Positions 35,001 to 48,345 of a stretch of 64,000 bases of DNA are shown here, one piece after another. Position 1 is the first letter of the stretch. Each line of letters opens with the position of its first letter. Below the pieces are notes generated by a model. It made no database searches and was not told the DNA's origin. It saw only the letters and a program-made list of their open reading frames with translations. This DNA comes from Echinococcus granulosus. Its lineage: Eukaryota; Platyhelminthes; Cestoda; Cyclophyllidea; Taeniidae. Made by a program: the position numbers and the translations under genes. The DNA lies in NCBI RefSeq assembly GCF_000524195.1, contig NW_020170417.1, positions 207,206 through 271,205 of the forward strand, read 5' to 3'.

Positions 35001-35240
35001 AAAAAAGTTGTAGCTTTAAAAGTGTCGTCTTTTGTCTAATAGATGAGATACTTAAGAGCAACGCTAGGTAACTTTGACAACATTTTGTCCCTTACAACCT
35101 ACTTTCTCTTCGAGATATACAAAAAGTAAATTGGGCCAGATGTCACTGAAATAGTCAAAGAAATTTGGTTGCAGAGCTTTTACCTTTGTAGGAGATTTGG
35201 CTCCCTTTTTTCCTTTAGGCATTGATGACCTAGATTTCAT
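29064..35240 (-). CDS. DNAI3: Axonemal dynein intermediate chain 3 (DNAI3/WDR63)
   Basis: WD-repeat intermediate chain of an axonemal inner-arm dynein, expected in flame cells and sperm. Exons on the minus strand: 35240-35184, 34955-34896, 34562-33051, 32593-32231, 31651-31267, 30948-30737, 30087-29878 and 29171-29064; about 968 residues (human about 890). Family blocks: basic Lys/Ser-rich start, HIEWHPKIEGLLAMS, IIVWSLYDPIQPQLLL, FEFNPTDPHIVAGGCNNGEV, VLWDISKYD, PITCLQWLPDHIE, LLTCATDGGVFVWDLRP, IIFVGTADGDMVCVDW, WSLWKENVTSGPLL, EAWDLLDKTHEPA, then a charged coiled C-terminal helix ending in SEYDAYL. A second in-frame ATG at 35222 (MPKGKKG) is an alternative start. The 31267 and 29878 exon ends use weak donors (GTGTGT, GTTCGA) and were chosen by phase and family alignment. 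Confidence 0.92.
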
Positions 35241-36745
35241 ATTCTGCGAAACAGGTAGAATGTCATTACCAAAAAAGTTGAGCAAAATGCAGCACAAATG
35301 CACAACATGTAAAGCAATTCAACAAGACTAGATCAGGGTATAATGACAGTTTAATCTCTACATCATAGACGCCGCCTTATACAAAATTTTTTAAACATTA
35401 ACAATGGTATTTTTTCACATGTGAAATGTGCATTAAAGTACCAATGGTGTACAACTATCAAGCTGAAAATACGGCATGTTTTTACTTTGGCGACGCATAA
35501 AAAAGTGCTTGTCATCGCGCAAGGTACTGCAACATTCGTCTTTTGCTTTCCTAATTTGAAAAAAATCAAACCATTTTTATAGACATAAAGTATTAGTTGC
35601 AGCCGGCTATTTGATTAGGTCGATATTTCAAAAACAAGGACAAGTGGACCCCAAAATACTGTTGTAACATGCAGATCCAAATAAAAAGCATTAGAAGTGT
35701 TAACCAAAAGCAAGTATACAAAATAAAAAATGAACAAAGAAGCGCGCATTAGCCACAGCATCAATTACACTACATCAGTATGTGTTGTATTTTAAAACCC
35801 CAGGATTTGTATCTGTTTAATGCCACGATTAGTAGGAAAGTCAAAAAAGCATTTAGCTTACAGTGACTTTGCAGATATTCCAAAATTTGCATAAGTAATG
35901 CAACCTACAGATTTCTAAACTTCTGTTCTTACTGTCAACTTAATTGCCTCTCACATTGACAAAGAGCATCTCACTTTAACTCTGCTCTTATAAGAAAAAT
36001 AAACAGCCTTCAGTTCATAAACAAGTGACAGTGGAATTCCTTCCACGAAAATACTAAATTAATAAGACAGTATGGTGGCAAAAATACTAGGTCGTTTCCA
36101 TGAGACCATTAAATAAAACACGAGCTCCACTATTGCGAAATCTCTTAGCGTCCTTTCATAAAAAAGTAGACAAATAAAGGTAAAGTAATGCATTACTACA
36201 CGATTGTTGATATTGCTCAACATTATGTAAATTTAAATTAAAGTTGAAAAAAGGCCAAAGTTATGTAATTGGCAACCAAAAAGCCTCAGTTAAAAAGGAT
36301 CAAAGTAGAATAGCCCAAAAGCAAATCAGCAGATATGGCACGCAGTGGCTAGCTCTTCCCAGTTTTCTAAGATATACCCTTCTAAAAAGTCGGGATATGA
36401 CGACTACATAAAACAAATAGCTTTTTTTTTCAGCAAGCTAGGTAGCATAGAACTGATTTGTAACAATAGTCTTATATGATTTTTGATCTAGTATAAAAAT
36501 CGTGCAAATGTGGTTTTTAGGGACCAACTGTTTCTTGAATGCATATATTTCCTAGGGAGTGTGAAGTCTACTTTAAATATAAGTAAGAAAAATAATAACA
36601 ATAACGAAGCGTCCTTTTTTCATTTTGTTTATCGACAGTGTCTGTGGCGTGTGGTCTTGATATTTATTTTGTTTAAAATTTTGAAATCCTATTTATACAT
36701 GCGACCTTATTCAACAAATGCTTTCGTTCGTCAGACTTTTGGAGA
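35241..36745. other. Divergent promoter region DNAI3/ATP1B
   Basis: AT-rich 1.5 kb between two divergently transcribed genes, with no reading frame of interest. An acceptor-like TTTCGCAG lies just before the DNAI3 start, and TTTATCGACAG (ending near 36639) precedes the ATP1B start by about 100 bases. Confidence 0.45.
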
Positions 36746-38119
36746 ATGGTTCGCTGTAGCGAGAGGTACCGAAACCTTGGCTTGGCAATTTTCAACCCTA
36801 AGGAGAAGAAGTTTTGTGGCCGGACATGCAGGAGCTGGGGTGTGATCCAATTTCGCTTTTTGATTTGTTTAGCCCTAATTTTTGTTTATTATCTCATATT
36901 CTACTCTTGTCTTGCTGGATTTTGGATCGGAATGTTATCCGTGCTTATTTTTGCAATGATTGACACGACTGTTCCGTCATTAACAGGGATGCAAAGTCTG
37001 CTTAAATTGAATCCAGGTAGGCTTAATGGATGTGAAATTGCTTGTAGTGAAGCTAAAAAATATGGCGGGACATGCTTTTTAGCGTTTCTACTTTAACTAG
37101 TTTTATAAGGAAATATTTTTGATAATGGAACAACATGTGATTTTCTTATTGTTAATAAGCATTGTTCATGCATAAATTAATAGCAAGCTCTACGTAGTAT
37201 AAAATAAAATTGTAGTAGTGTATTTGGTGGGTTATTTTTTTCTGTAGGTATTTCGCCAATGTACGCCTGACTTGTTTATTATCTTTTTTGAGGCTTGGGA
37301 ATTCTGCCTCCCGTGGATAGCGAGGGCACTCTTATTCAACTGACTCTGTTTGATAGCAAACAGAAGCAGGACTACCTGAACTTTATGCAAAGTTACTTGA
37401 TGGGCTACAGCAATATTTCAACTAATTGCGACTTTGAAAACGGTACTAGAATAAACTCTTCAATACTTGAGCCTTGTGAATTCCCTCTCTCTCTCCTTGG
37501 CCCCTGTGCTGATCCAGCCGACTACATAAATTCCCATAACAACTTTTGCTTTTACCTTAAGCTCAACAAGGTATTGTTTCTTAACATTACTCTGCCTTAA
37601 CTTACAATGAGATAATTTTGAACACTGCAACCTTTTCTCAACTTAGATCTATGGATACCTTCCTGACATTGAAGGAAATAAGATTCCCATTCAATGCGGT
37701 CCTGCCGTGAGTCCCTGATTCTCTTTTTAAGGATTTCATTACCATCTACTAAATCTACAACCATTTGAATAGAATTCTTTTGATGGCGCTAATCTTGGTC
37801 AGCCAGTTTACTACCCGTCCGTCAGGACCGCTAACGGAACTTTGTAAGTTATCACCTCACAGTTCTTTAACATGCGGATCCATTTGTATCACAACGTAAT
37901 TTTTCTCCTTTTTTCCTCTGCAGTGGCTACTTTTCTTCTGTTGCCTTCCCATACCTTAATCAACCTCACTATCAAGTGCCTCTTTTGGCTGTCACCTTTC
38001 CTGACATCAAGCCAAACACTGTTGTGATGGTATCTTGCGCCGTACTCAATGTAAAAGACCAGGAACCCTTCCGTTTTGATTTGGCCATCGATATGGACAG
38101 GCCAATTGCCCTGACTTAG
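36746..38119 (+). CDS. ATP1B: Na+/K+-ATPase beta subunit
   Basis: Single-pass type II glycoprotein needed for folding and delivery of the sodium pump alpha subunit. Exons: 36746-36839, 36873-37016, 37293-37570, 37647-37706, 37773-37843 and 37924-38119; 280 residues. Seen: short cytoplasmic start with NPKEKKFCGRTCRSW, one membrane helix containing LIFYSCLAGFWIG, NPGLGILP, an ectodomain with several N-glycosylation sites (NIS, NGT, NSS), FCFYLKLNKI, IPIQCGP, FPYLNQPHYQVPLLAV and cysteines placed for the conserved disulphides. The 33-bp intron 36840-36872 is in frame and stop-free, but only its removal gives the family spacing between SW and FYSCLAG. The chosen ATG is the first after an in-frame stop. 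Which beta paralogue it corresponds to cannot be decided. Confidence 0.94.
36840..36872 (+). other. 33-bp intron in ATP1B
   Basis: Begins GTGTGA and ends TTTGTTTAG. If retained it adds 11 residues to the membrane segment; removal restores the human spacing from SW to CLAG exactly. It is a multiple of three without a stop. Confidence 0.7.
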
Positions 38120-41100
38120 GAGTCATTCGCTCTCTGGCACATCATTGCTTACTCCATTCTAGTCTTCTGCGTCTCCCTTTCACTTCTCCTTCTCTCTTCC
38201 CGCCTTAGTAATAATGTGGATGTGATAATCGAAGTTATTCTGCCACCAAACCCAGTGTGAACACTAGATTTTATGCTCAAATTATCAAATCCGGGCCTTA
38301 AATCGTGTTGTTAATAGTATGGATTCTAACATGGCAACAAATCCCCATTTTGCCTGTAAATACTCCATTCTGATCGCTCTACCTGATTGTCTATTTACGT
38401 ATTTATTTACTTTGAGGAAATGTGGTCAAATTAAGTTTTGCACTTATTTAAATTTAGGGGGGAGTTGGTGGCAGTAACTAAAAACTTTGAAGTCACCTTT
38501 GCAGTGACAACTTTGTTGCCTTTTTAATCGTTTAATCATATTAGAATTTGTCGCCGAACCTAATCATGACATTGCTGCGACTTTGTGCAATCCGCGGACG
38601 AGAGACCATTGTCATGGAAGTCGCAAAAGTGGCCTATGTATGCAGATTTTTTACCAAAAAGTCACGTTTTACCACAAAGACCGGTACAAAACTGAGCTTA
38701 CCTTTCTGCCAATCATGAACTGCCAACGGCTGTTTGTGTAGAGTTCGTTTTGAAAATATTGCAAAGTGGAAGGACGCACCTGGTCACTGCAACACCTTTA
38801 GAATGTAAAAGCCCATTAAATGTACCCAAATGCGTATTAAAAGTTAAGAAACTGGCAAAATGGAACTTCCTGCATAAATCGTTAATGAAACTGTCATATG
38901 CCTATCAATTGCCAAGGTGGAGTGGCCTATGATCGCAGATGATGAGGGCATGCCGAAGGACTCCATTTTACTGTATGTGTGAAGTTGTGATTAACTTTCC
39001 CCTCTAGGCCATCTTCCCATATAAGGAGGGGGATATGTGGGGGTTTACTTACCATTTTAGCATTCTCGATGTCCACACCCCAATCTCACGTCTACTCGAA
39101 TCGAACCAATGCCCTCATTTTCAGTTTCTTAGTGGGCTTCCCTTTTGCCTCTCGACAATCCAGTCTTCAATAGTCTCTATTTAGTTGAAAAAGAGGCAGT
39201 TAAGTTGCACTTTTTATGGATAATATGCCTTTCTATTCGACATTTGGATATCGCACGTGTCTCATGGAGAAAAAAGTGAAATTTTTAGTGGGAACTCTCC
39301 CTAAACATCACTTATCTCTATATACTTATGCTTGCAAGAGTTGACGAAGAAGTCATCTAATCACCACTTAGTAATTGTGTTAGGAACGACTATATCCCAT
39401 TATCTCAGCGGAAGATTTTCACGTAGACTGCCAAGTTTACGGGAAGTGGAGATTCGTCTTAAAGGGCCGGCTCCCAGATATTAAGCCTCACACCATCAAG
39501 AGGGGTCTCCATGATAAATGGGCTTGGAGTCCTACAAAGAGCATTAGTAATGTGCAAACAAAGACCAGACAGTGTTGGTTCGTCTGGTTTACTAGGCTTG
39601 GGAACAACGGTAAATTCTGGAACATGGCCCTAGCCCCATTGGGCGTTCTCCATGCTGTTCTCTCTCTTAATTTGGCGAAATTCTCTTCTATATCATCTTC
39701 AATATACAAATACCACTACCTCCAACAGGTGTCATATACTTTTCGGATCATAGATTATGCAATATGGGAGAAGAATGATGGTTTATGCCATGTCGTGTTT
39801 ATATAAAATCGGCGCCATCATTTCAGTACACCAAATCGTGGATAAACAAATTACAAGAGGCCTTGTTATGACTGCTAATGTCCTCATCTCACAAATAAAC
39901 AGGATTCTTGCAGTCGATCTCCGAGCTGCCAGAGTCCAGGTCAACTTCCCTGCACTCCTGCCTACCCGCTTGCCTGATCATAAGTTCATTCTCATGTCAT
40001 TGTCCTCATCAAAGTGCAACCAAGTGGCCCCGTGCAGATGGCCGTCAATGCTGCCTTCTAAATTCATCACCCTCATTTTCTGTTGCTTTTTCTTTCTACT
40101 GCTTTTGCAGCAGATTTGCGCAGTTTATCCTTAATGATATGCACATTTTAAGAAACAAAACACAACGAACAAGTTGACAGTATTTTTCATTCCTTTTGTT
40201 AGTGTTTGCAGAATGGTTGCGGGTAAACAATTTATTGGAGATTTCACCAGGACATATGCCATCAAATAGGGTTTAAGTGGCATGCTTTCAATACAATTTC
40301 GGCACCTTTTTGACCAGTTTTTCCCTATACTTGTGATGACACTCATCTGCATAAAAGTTCAGCTCAAGGGAACCAAGCGTCACCTAACTAAAAAAGGAGT
40401 CCGAATTAAACTACATTTTGATCTAGGCGAATAGATTGGCCTTTATTTCACCCTCAACCTCGAGGAACACGATCACGGCTGTGTTCAGGGTCACATGGAA
40501 TGCACCAACCGGAGGGTGTAATGTGATGGCAAAAACAGCGATTTCGGGTGTAAGTGCAGTTTGAAAGAGTGCTATAAAACCGAATATTTTGTGCGTTTAA
40601 TGCTTCCTCCCCCAGGGCGAAAAAGAGTGAAGCAACTTGTGTTACTGATCTGCCAGGACACTAATGATGGATCCATAGTACCCGTTTCAAAGCCATACAT
40701 ACATACTACTGAAGTGAGAAGAAAGATGTGGGTGTGTAAGGGACTCGAGTCCTAGGTTCCTATGGTTTGGGAAGCATACACTCTGATTCGTTCTTGTAGT
40801 CACTTGTCATTTGCAGACCCATGAGGGGCTGGAGCACATCTTAAAAAGGTGGATAAACTGTGCAGCACTTAGCTCCAGTGAATTTGCGACGTAACTGTGG
40901 GATCGGCCACTTGCATCAAATGTCAGTGTCAGCTTACAAATCTGAAAGGCTTTTGAAGGCGTACGTTGAACTCACGACTTTGGGCGCCGTAGCTATTCAT
41001 TGGAAGGTGCTATGACCTGTCGACTCAGTCATGATCACAGCGCATGATGAGGCGTGTAAGGCCTGGAGCGGACGTGACTCGCACACACCTAACGTGTTTA

Positions 41101-44100
41101 CATGAAGGTCATTGGCACTGTGGAATCGCACAGATCCAATTTCACCAGTCTTTGTGTGTTTATATTACTTCCCCTCAAATGCATCATTTTGCAACACTGG
41201 ATAGCAAAAGTGCTAGGCCCTAAATGAAGCTGCTTATTCAGTGGTACAGTTAATAAATGGAGCAATTTAGGAGTGGATAGACTATATCCACTGAGAATCT
41301 TGTTATCAAGGCAATCTCTAAAAGCGTTTTCCTCTAAGAACTTGGTGAACTCAGAGTTTTTTGGGGGAGGTGGGTAAGCGGGGATATTCCTGCAAGTCGG
41401 TCATAGGCCTCCTTTTTTATTTGCCTCATGCGACCGACAAATAGTTAGTTGCTTGAAAGAGGATGAAACTCAGTTGAAAGCTTCATTCAGGGATCATCGA
41501 CCCGTTTCAAGACCGAGGTTGAGAGTGAAATGAGTCAGTAGCAAACGACATGTTTAGTGTCACCCTAAGGACAACGACAAACTGGTCACAACTGGCTGGA
41601 TTGCTCCGAGTCACCTCAGTCATAATTATAGATTAAACGCATTTGGCTTATTGCATGGTCCTCATTATTCAAGCTAAACCATCCTTTTTTTTGTTTTTCT
41701 TGCAAAACAAAAGGGCAAAAAGATTGTGTGACTTGGAGTAATTGGATAAAACACGGGCGGGATTTACTAATGGCGATTAAAGTGGGTTGGACAGTTAAAG
41801 TGTTTAACGAAAGGAGTCGAACAATAGTCGTAAAATCCAGCAAAAGGATGGGAAAGCCAAGAGAATCCTTATGGTCTAAAAATGTTGTTGGAGTACAGAA
41901 GGTCTGGCACACCTTCGTCAGAGAGTTATACAGTCTGGTGGAAGTAGAACCCATTGAGGTCGAAGAGCCCGCCTAGTTAAGCGCACCTTACAGACACTAT
42001 CGAAACATTCGGTAAGTCTGCTTATTCTTTGACGTTTCATTCCCAACTCTCCCCGGAGTCCTTTTTTGGCTTTGATCGCAGCAAGGTAGTCAAGTGAAAA
42101 CTAGTAAATTACAAGATGAGGTCGAAGAAAATGGTAATTTGCGTCAGGAGGGAAATACTGCACAAGTCGATAGGTGGTCTTGGATCCCACGTTATCTGCT
42201 GGGCTGACCTTGGCGGAAAAGATTAGCTTTTTATCTTGTATTTGCCTCCAGGGTAAGTTACGGGCGCAACTTTGTGCCTTTCAGTGAGGTCTGTTGCTTC
42301 TCCCCAAAGGTATATGATGCTTTAACTCAATCGCAGTGAAAATCTACAAATTTAGTAAAATACAATAGATATTAACCACCAAAACGTTCGATACCGCATC
42401 GGACGGAGTCTTCTGCTCCACCCACTAATGTGGAGTCTTCAGTTTCCTCTGCAGCTCTAGTGAGACAGCAATACAAAAGATTAGAGGGTTTGGGAGTCCC
42501 TAGGCGTGGTCTGCTAACCATGACGTCAAGTGGATATTTGGCCTGCGGAGAATAAAGAGTCCTTACAATAAAAAGAACCAAATCACTATAAAACGTACAT
42601 CGGAGGCGGCGCAAATTCATCTCAGACAATTGCAGTATTTCCGGTTGCCCATAAGATGTTTATTTCTTCGAGTTAGATGACCAAATAGAGTTACCAAAAC
42701 AGGCTAAAAGGTGACGCATATCTTACAGCTTTTCCATTTTCAAAGCATCCAAAAACACTCCGTTTTACAAAGATTCATTGGCCACGTCCAGTGCGATGTA
42801 GTAAATCTAACTCCCAAATATAAAAAAGAAACTGTTTGTGGTAAAATTTGTTGATGACGCCAAAACACAATCAAGAATTTGCAGAAAGTACATCAGAAGT
42901 GGCCAGCGTATACATGGTAATGCACCCTAGGTAAGACGAGCATTAGCGCCACAAAGATTTACTTATTCACACTCTTAACAGTAAGGCTCACGAGATTATT
43001 GACAGTTCATGTGTATCCTCAATGTATACTCATTTATGATTTATCCCCTGGAAGAAGTCAGCCCACTGCCTAACATACCAAAATGGACAAAAGGAGATCG
43101 GTATTGAGGCAGTGGACCAATTGACGATGGTAAATGCGCACACCCTGTGTGGAAAGGTCAACACCAGCAATGGCGTCAATGAGGACGGACTTCCGGAGTT
43201 TGCATCCGTCTTCAAATGGCGCCACCCGAGCCATGGTCGTTGGTCCAAGCCTTACAAAGAAGTGCCGTGTCCTTTCACTTCTAATTTTCTAGGATGTGCA
43301 ATGTGACTATTAATTACAAAGCAGTTAAGACTCAAATAAGCGAAGGTTGATGCAGCTTTGTCAAACTATGACACGACAGTCGAACAACTTCAGATCTCAT
43401 CATTTTAAGACCAACCAATGTGATGTAAAAGTGGTATGCCGTGATAAACAGATTTAAATTTGATCACGCATTTCAAGGAGGGACCTTCTTATTTCACTGA
43501 CGCATTTCACAGTCTTCAATAGGCACTTTTTTTGACACTTGCTACAGCTGTTAGCGCTTACATTTAACCAGACATCAGGTATCAACTCTGATGTCAGTCC
43601 TCTCAAATAGTCCATTTCCAAAATAAGCCTAGCCTACAACATCTCTTGTATCAACACCCACCAATGAGTTCATTTTGTAGGGGCTCATTTTCAAATTCAT
43701 TAGAGATTTTCAGCCAACTTATTCATTGCTCAAAAGGAACTTCTTCGATATGTTGCAAATCGCAGCAAAAAAAAATCACCTAAAGGTGATAAAAGCTATA
43801 AAAAGAGAAAGTAAAGTATGCGGAAAGAAAAGTGTTTAATTTGAATGTACCATATCAGAGATTTAAAGTTATTTATCGACCTTGAGTGAGAGCGCTGTCC
43901 AAATATGCAAATGAACGGATGAACAACATAAAAGAGTAATATTTGATAGTATACTCTGAGATGTCGGAGTAGCGACAAAGTAGTAGCATAAAGAAACTAG
44001 TTGTATAATTTCTAAAAGGACAACTGGCCTTTGAAACTAACATTTTTCCATAAAGGGACCACAAATGAGAAAATTTGCCACTGCGAAACGCTCCTTAACG

Positions 44101-47100
44101 GGCCCCCTAAAGCCAATGCACGCATTTACAGGGTAGTCTTTATTTAACTCTAGCGCGATGCGTATGATGATAGGCATCAACAAGCTCCCACATTGAAGCC
44201 CCGACCACCGAGGTCATGTGTGTGCACATCCAACTAAGTTGTCAGGTGGCCAAAAAGTTTAGGCCATTTTTTTTTTTTGGCGTAGCCCGCTGTAATGGCT
44301 ATTTATAGTTGGTAGAGGCTTATGTAATACATTGTAGCGCATGAACGTGTGTCAATGTACCTGTACTTTGCCACTTTTACCCTATATTTATGTTGTAAAA
44401 TATGAATTGAATCCGATAGGCGTAATTCGAATTTGCCTGCTTCAAAAACCGAGTTTAACTAGTTTCTAGAATAAAAAAGAGCTTTTTGCAACATTTGTTT
44501 AACACTTAAAGGAGGTCCAATTTCAGAGCGGACCACTCGAAAGTGTTTTGATCACTTTAGGGAAGAGTCCTCAACTTTGACAATAATGAAGAAGTACGTG
44601 CTGCTATTGACAAATTTACATTAATTGCGCAAAGAAATTCGCAAAAGTTTCCGTGTAAGTGAAGCTTATCCATACACCCTAACAGACGGCAGTGAGCCGC
44701 CAGGACTATTATTTTCCTCACCCCATTCAAATGCGTTCTGTAAGTACACCGTTTTCATATCATTTGCTCCCTAGCTGATTTGTGATGAAAAATGGCTGTT
44801 GCGCTTTTGCGTCCCAAAATTAAGTGAACAAATGTTTCCTTGATTATTCCCAAACGATCCATGGGCAGACCTTTAAGGTATGAGCTGCGCCACCCTTGGA
44901 AGGTTATACTTGTTTCAGGTGCAGTTCACGGTAGACGAAACCCTTCGCTTTCTAAAAATGAAAAAACCATTACGGCTGTGAGAAATGTCCTTGTAAGAAA
45001 CAGTCATGGCTAGTCAATCAGTCGAAAATCAGATCCTACTCTTTTTCCTGCAGGACAGCTGAAGACCTCAGACACCGGTTTAGGGTGTGGGGTAGGAGGG
45101 AAAGGAGAGGGATATTACCTTGTCTCTCCTTATCCACCGTACCTGTTGACGACATCGCCCCCGCATAAGACTAGCTTTTGACAACCACATAGACTACAAA
45201 AGACACAAGTGAAAAGTAAAAGTGAGACAGAAACGGAGGTTACAAAAAGTCCAATTTTCACCAATCTTGTAGACATGAGAATTGCATAAAAGGGTAATTC
45301 AAAGCCAATTTCCGCCTTGTTGGAAATGGACTACTAATTGTGATGGTGCTTATTCAATGGAATAATTAATGTGCAGATCATGCGGCGGTTATTTGACTTT
45401 TGCTATAAAATTGGCACGAGATTGTGGAATATCTTTCTACTCTTATTGTATAAAAAATACTTAAAAATAAGAAAAATTGGCAAGGAATAATATCCAACGT
45501 GGGTTAAAGATGACAGTTTTCAGTAGTCAACTTACAAGGCATGTAGGTTAAAACAAAATTTTTATTAAAAATCGTTCAGCACAATAAATTAGCGTCCAAA
45601 ACAGACATATCATCATTAAAATATTTGCGCTTTCATCAGCCAAACCCAAAAATTTTTCTGAGTTCAACAGCTTGAATTTATGTTTAGCTTGTGACGCCTT
45701 TAATTAACACTTCCATGTTTTCCCATCAGTGCAACGGAGGAGTGTGATTTGACGGCATGAAAAGTAGCTAATTTTCCATTCAGAGACAATAATCATCATA
45801 GCTTTGTCTTCTGTTGAGATGTCAAAAATTGGTGTTATTTTTAACAGGAGGTTAAATTTAGTTTTCTACGCGTTTCCTTTCGTTTCGGTGGCATGGGTGA
45901 TTACCTTAAAGCTGTTATTTAGACTATCAATCAAGCCTGCTTTCACATTGGCAGTGGGTTGGTTATTACGCCTCGGGGAGCTGCAAATCTGATCCAAGTG
46001 TTGAACAGCCCCTATCTCTTTGGCCGTTTAATAAACCCAAACGTCAGAGCAGGAAAGTGTCTGATGTGGAGTGCTAAATCTACACCAATTCATTTCAGAA
46101 GGGATAAACTGGTGTCCAATTCCGGCTAATTTCGAATTTGGTTTGTAGTAAAATTAAGGCTAATGAAGGGAGTATACAAAGCAATGAACCAGCAGTGACT
46201 CTAACCAAAGATTTACCTTCTATATAATAATCAAAGAAGAAAAAATTTTTTAAGCCACCTAATTGTAGATGTTAGTGGACAAAACAGCTGGTACGCCGTG
46301 CATGCTCGGTGTAGATCATCGACCAACCTTTGACACAAACCTCCAATTGAACTCGTCCGCGATGCACAGAACTCAATCATCAAGAGCTCTCACCAGCTAT
46401 ATCGCGTGTACTAATGCTAATATGCAACATTCCCCCACCCTCATCTCCGAGCCTATCACGTGGCTATCCTGACCTCATCAGAAGGGTCGTTGATGTTGAA
46501 GCAGAAGAGTGAGGTCTAGAAATGGGCTGAACTTTATTGGATGTATTTTTAATTTTGCGAGCCCGCTAGTCACCCTAATTTCATCCTCTACCTTGGTGCT
46601 ATGTCTAGAGCATCTCCCTACATCTCCGAGCATCTTTCATGTAGTTTCATCTCTTCACCAAAACCGTATAGGCGAAATTACTTAGATCTGTTACTTATTG
46701 ATAGTTATATTTTGTGGTAATTTACCAATAAAATAATCAGCTTGAGGTCACTGGGGCAACTATGAATCACTTCTACTGTGATAAACCATGGACCCACTTG
46801 TAGGGTCACTCCCGAGATGTTTCGCATCGTCGGTTTCAAGTAACAGGCAGAATTTAAGGCAAATTAAATCTGTGCCCACTAATCATAGTTTGACAGTTTA
46901 AAGTTAACCTTTATAGCTGTTTGCACCGCCCTACGGATGCAAATTTTTAATGGAACTCTGCTTACTTGAACGAGAAAAATGTGATTCTTAAAGTCCTAGG
47001 TAATGCAGTGATGAAGAGTACTTAAGCAATAAATTAACTTAGTTAATAAATGAAGTAATTTAATAGACTAGTTTGATTATCGGCTGTCATTTGTTTTGCC

Positions 47101-47354
47101 CATTTAATAAATTTATTACTAAAGAACTTCTCTTAGTATCATTTAAAAGTAATTACAGATCAAATATTGTCTAGAATTCTTGATTACATCTTAAAATAGA
47201 CATTGCAATTTATTAAACACCCAAATGAGTGAATATTTTCGCACATTAGTGATGAGGCTTTTGAATGGTTCGTTCAAGTCTAACCTCTTCACAATCTGTC
47301 TGCTGACTAGTAGTTTGTTTGAATCTCTTTTGCAGAACTTTACCAGTTTGTGAC
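38120..47354. other. Long gene-poor intergenic region
   Basis: About 9.2 kb in which no gene could be supported. Frames of 60-125 codons occur on both strands (e.g. 39552-40134 and 41728-41976 plus, 42629-42372 minus) but none has a recognised motif. The last ends in a somewhat protein-like LTRAAEETEDSTLVGGAEDS stretch. A 13-base T run lies near 44267. Sequence is AT-rich, probably old repeat debris. Confidence 0.45.
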
Positions 47355-47485
47355 TATTTAGCTCTCCAAGACCTCTCTGAAGACGAAGGAAGACATAACA
47401 CTGGGGTGGAATATGTAGTATTGACGTACGATGGGCTTGTGACTGCTGGCATAGTCTGGAGGCCAAGCCCTCCAACGGAGGTTTA
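47355..47485 (-). repeat. Degraded TRIM-family LTR
   Basis: On the plus strand, TGAAGACGAAGGAAGACATA, then ACACTGGGG, GAATATGTA and the GACTGCTGGCAT block follow the order of the intact LTR at 10992 (TTAAGACGAAAGAAGACACA, ATACTCGGG, GAATATATA, GGCTATTGGCAT). The ends are eroded. Confidence 0.6.
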
Positions 47486-48297
47486 ATAGCGAATCCGAGA
47501 GTTAAACAAACAATTAAAATACTACATTGTATCTGATTCCATACGTCCACTTGCCCTCTTGCAATTTGGTCTTCGCGCTTTCAGTGTGCGGCTCTACTCA
47601 TCATGACACTAGTTTTTCGGGCCGTTTGTGCGTTTATTATAAGGCGCCTTTCAGGCTCATTTGGATCATGAGGCCTTTAAAAGTACCTTAGCGTCCTGCT
47701 TCCTCTATAAAGTCGTAAAATGTCGTATCGATGTGAGATAAGAAATAGCACTGATAAACAAACTTTGCAAGATCAATGTCATAACCTCTCAAGGCAGAAG
47801 ACGTACTAACGAAGACTGACGTGCCCTTGCTGTTGTGCACACATTTAGGTCCACTTCCTTCCTTGGGCGTCCATCCTGGCATTACCACCTGGTAAATGCT
47901 TTAGAACCGTCCACAAAGCAGGAACGGCAGTCATTTAACTTGCAAGGAGAAGAGATGACATTTGATTCTAACATTATTGACAAATTTTGGAGATTCCATC
48001 GTAGCCAGGGTTTTGTTTCCCTTTTAGCTACATCAGGAAGATGGAGAGGATTCACTAGTTTTGCACTGTTTAAGGCTTGATGACGCCCTACAGGTGCATT
48101 GTATGCTCCGGTTGCAATGCAAAAGCAAAATATGCTTTAATGCAGAATCTTTTGACAACAGGCGTGCTTTGAAGTATCTTTACGACGCTAATATTTTACA
48201 TATACTTCTACCTGCAACCCTATTCTTACCTTAATGTTGTCCAGGCATCGATCTTGCCCTTGCATAAGCATCGTGGCAGTTGTCACATTATTCAAAT

Positions 48298-48345
48298 GTG
48301 GTGTCGCTTCAATTGTTAATTGCCTTGAAGATAGGAGGCATTGCC
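48298..48345 (-). repeat. TRIM-family internal remnant
   Basis: GTGTCGCTTCAATTGTTAAT matches the inside of the intact element (11571-11590, one mismatch seen), in the same orientation as the degraded LTR at 47355. Together they may be the rest of one old, expanded copy. Confidence 0.4.

Noticed and set aside
39552..40177. Cluster of overlapping plus-strand frames as a gene
   Set aside because: Three frames overlap with no common splice pattern, no homology and no codon signal.
44267..44280. T-run as retroposon poly(A) tail
   Set aside because: No retroposon body or target duplication is recognisable beside it.
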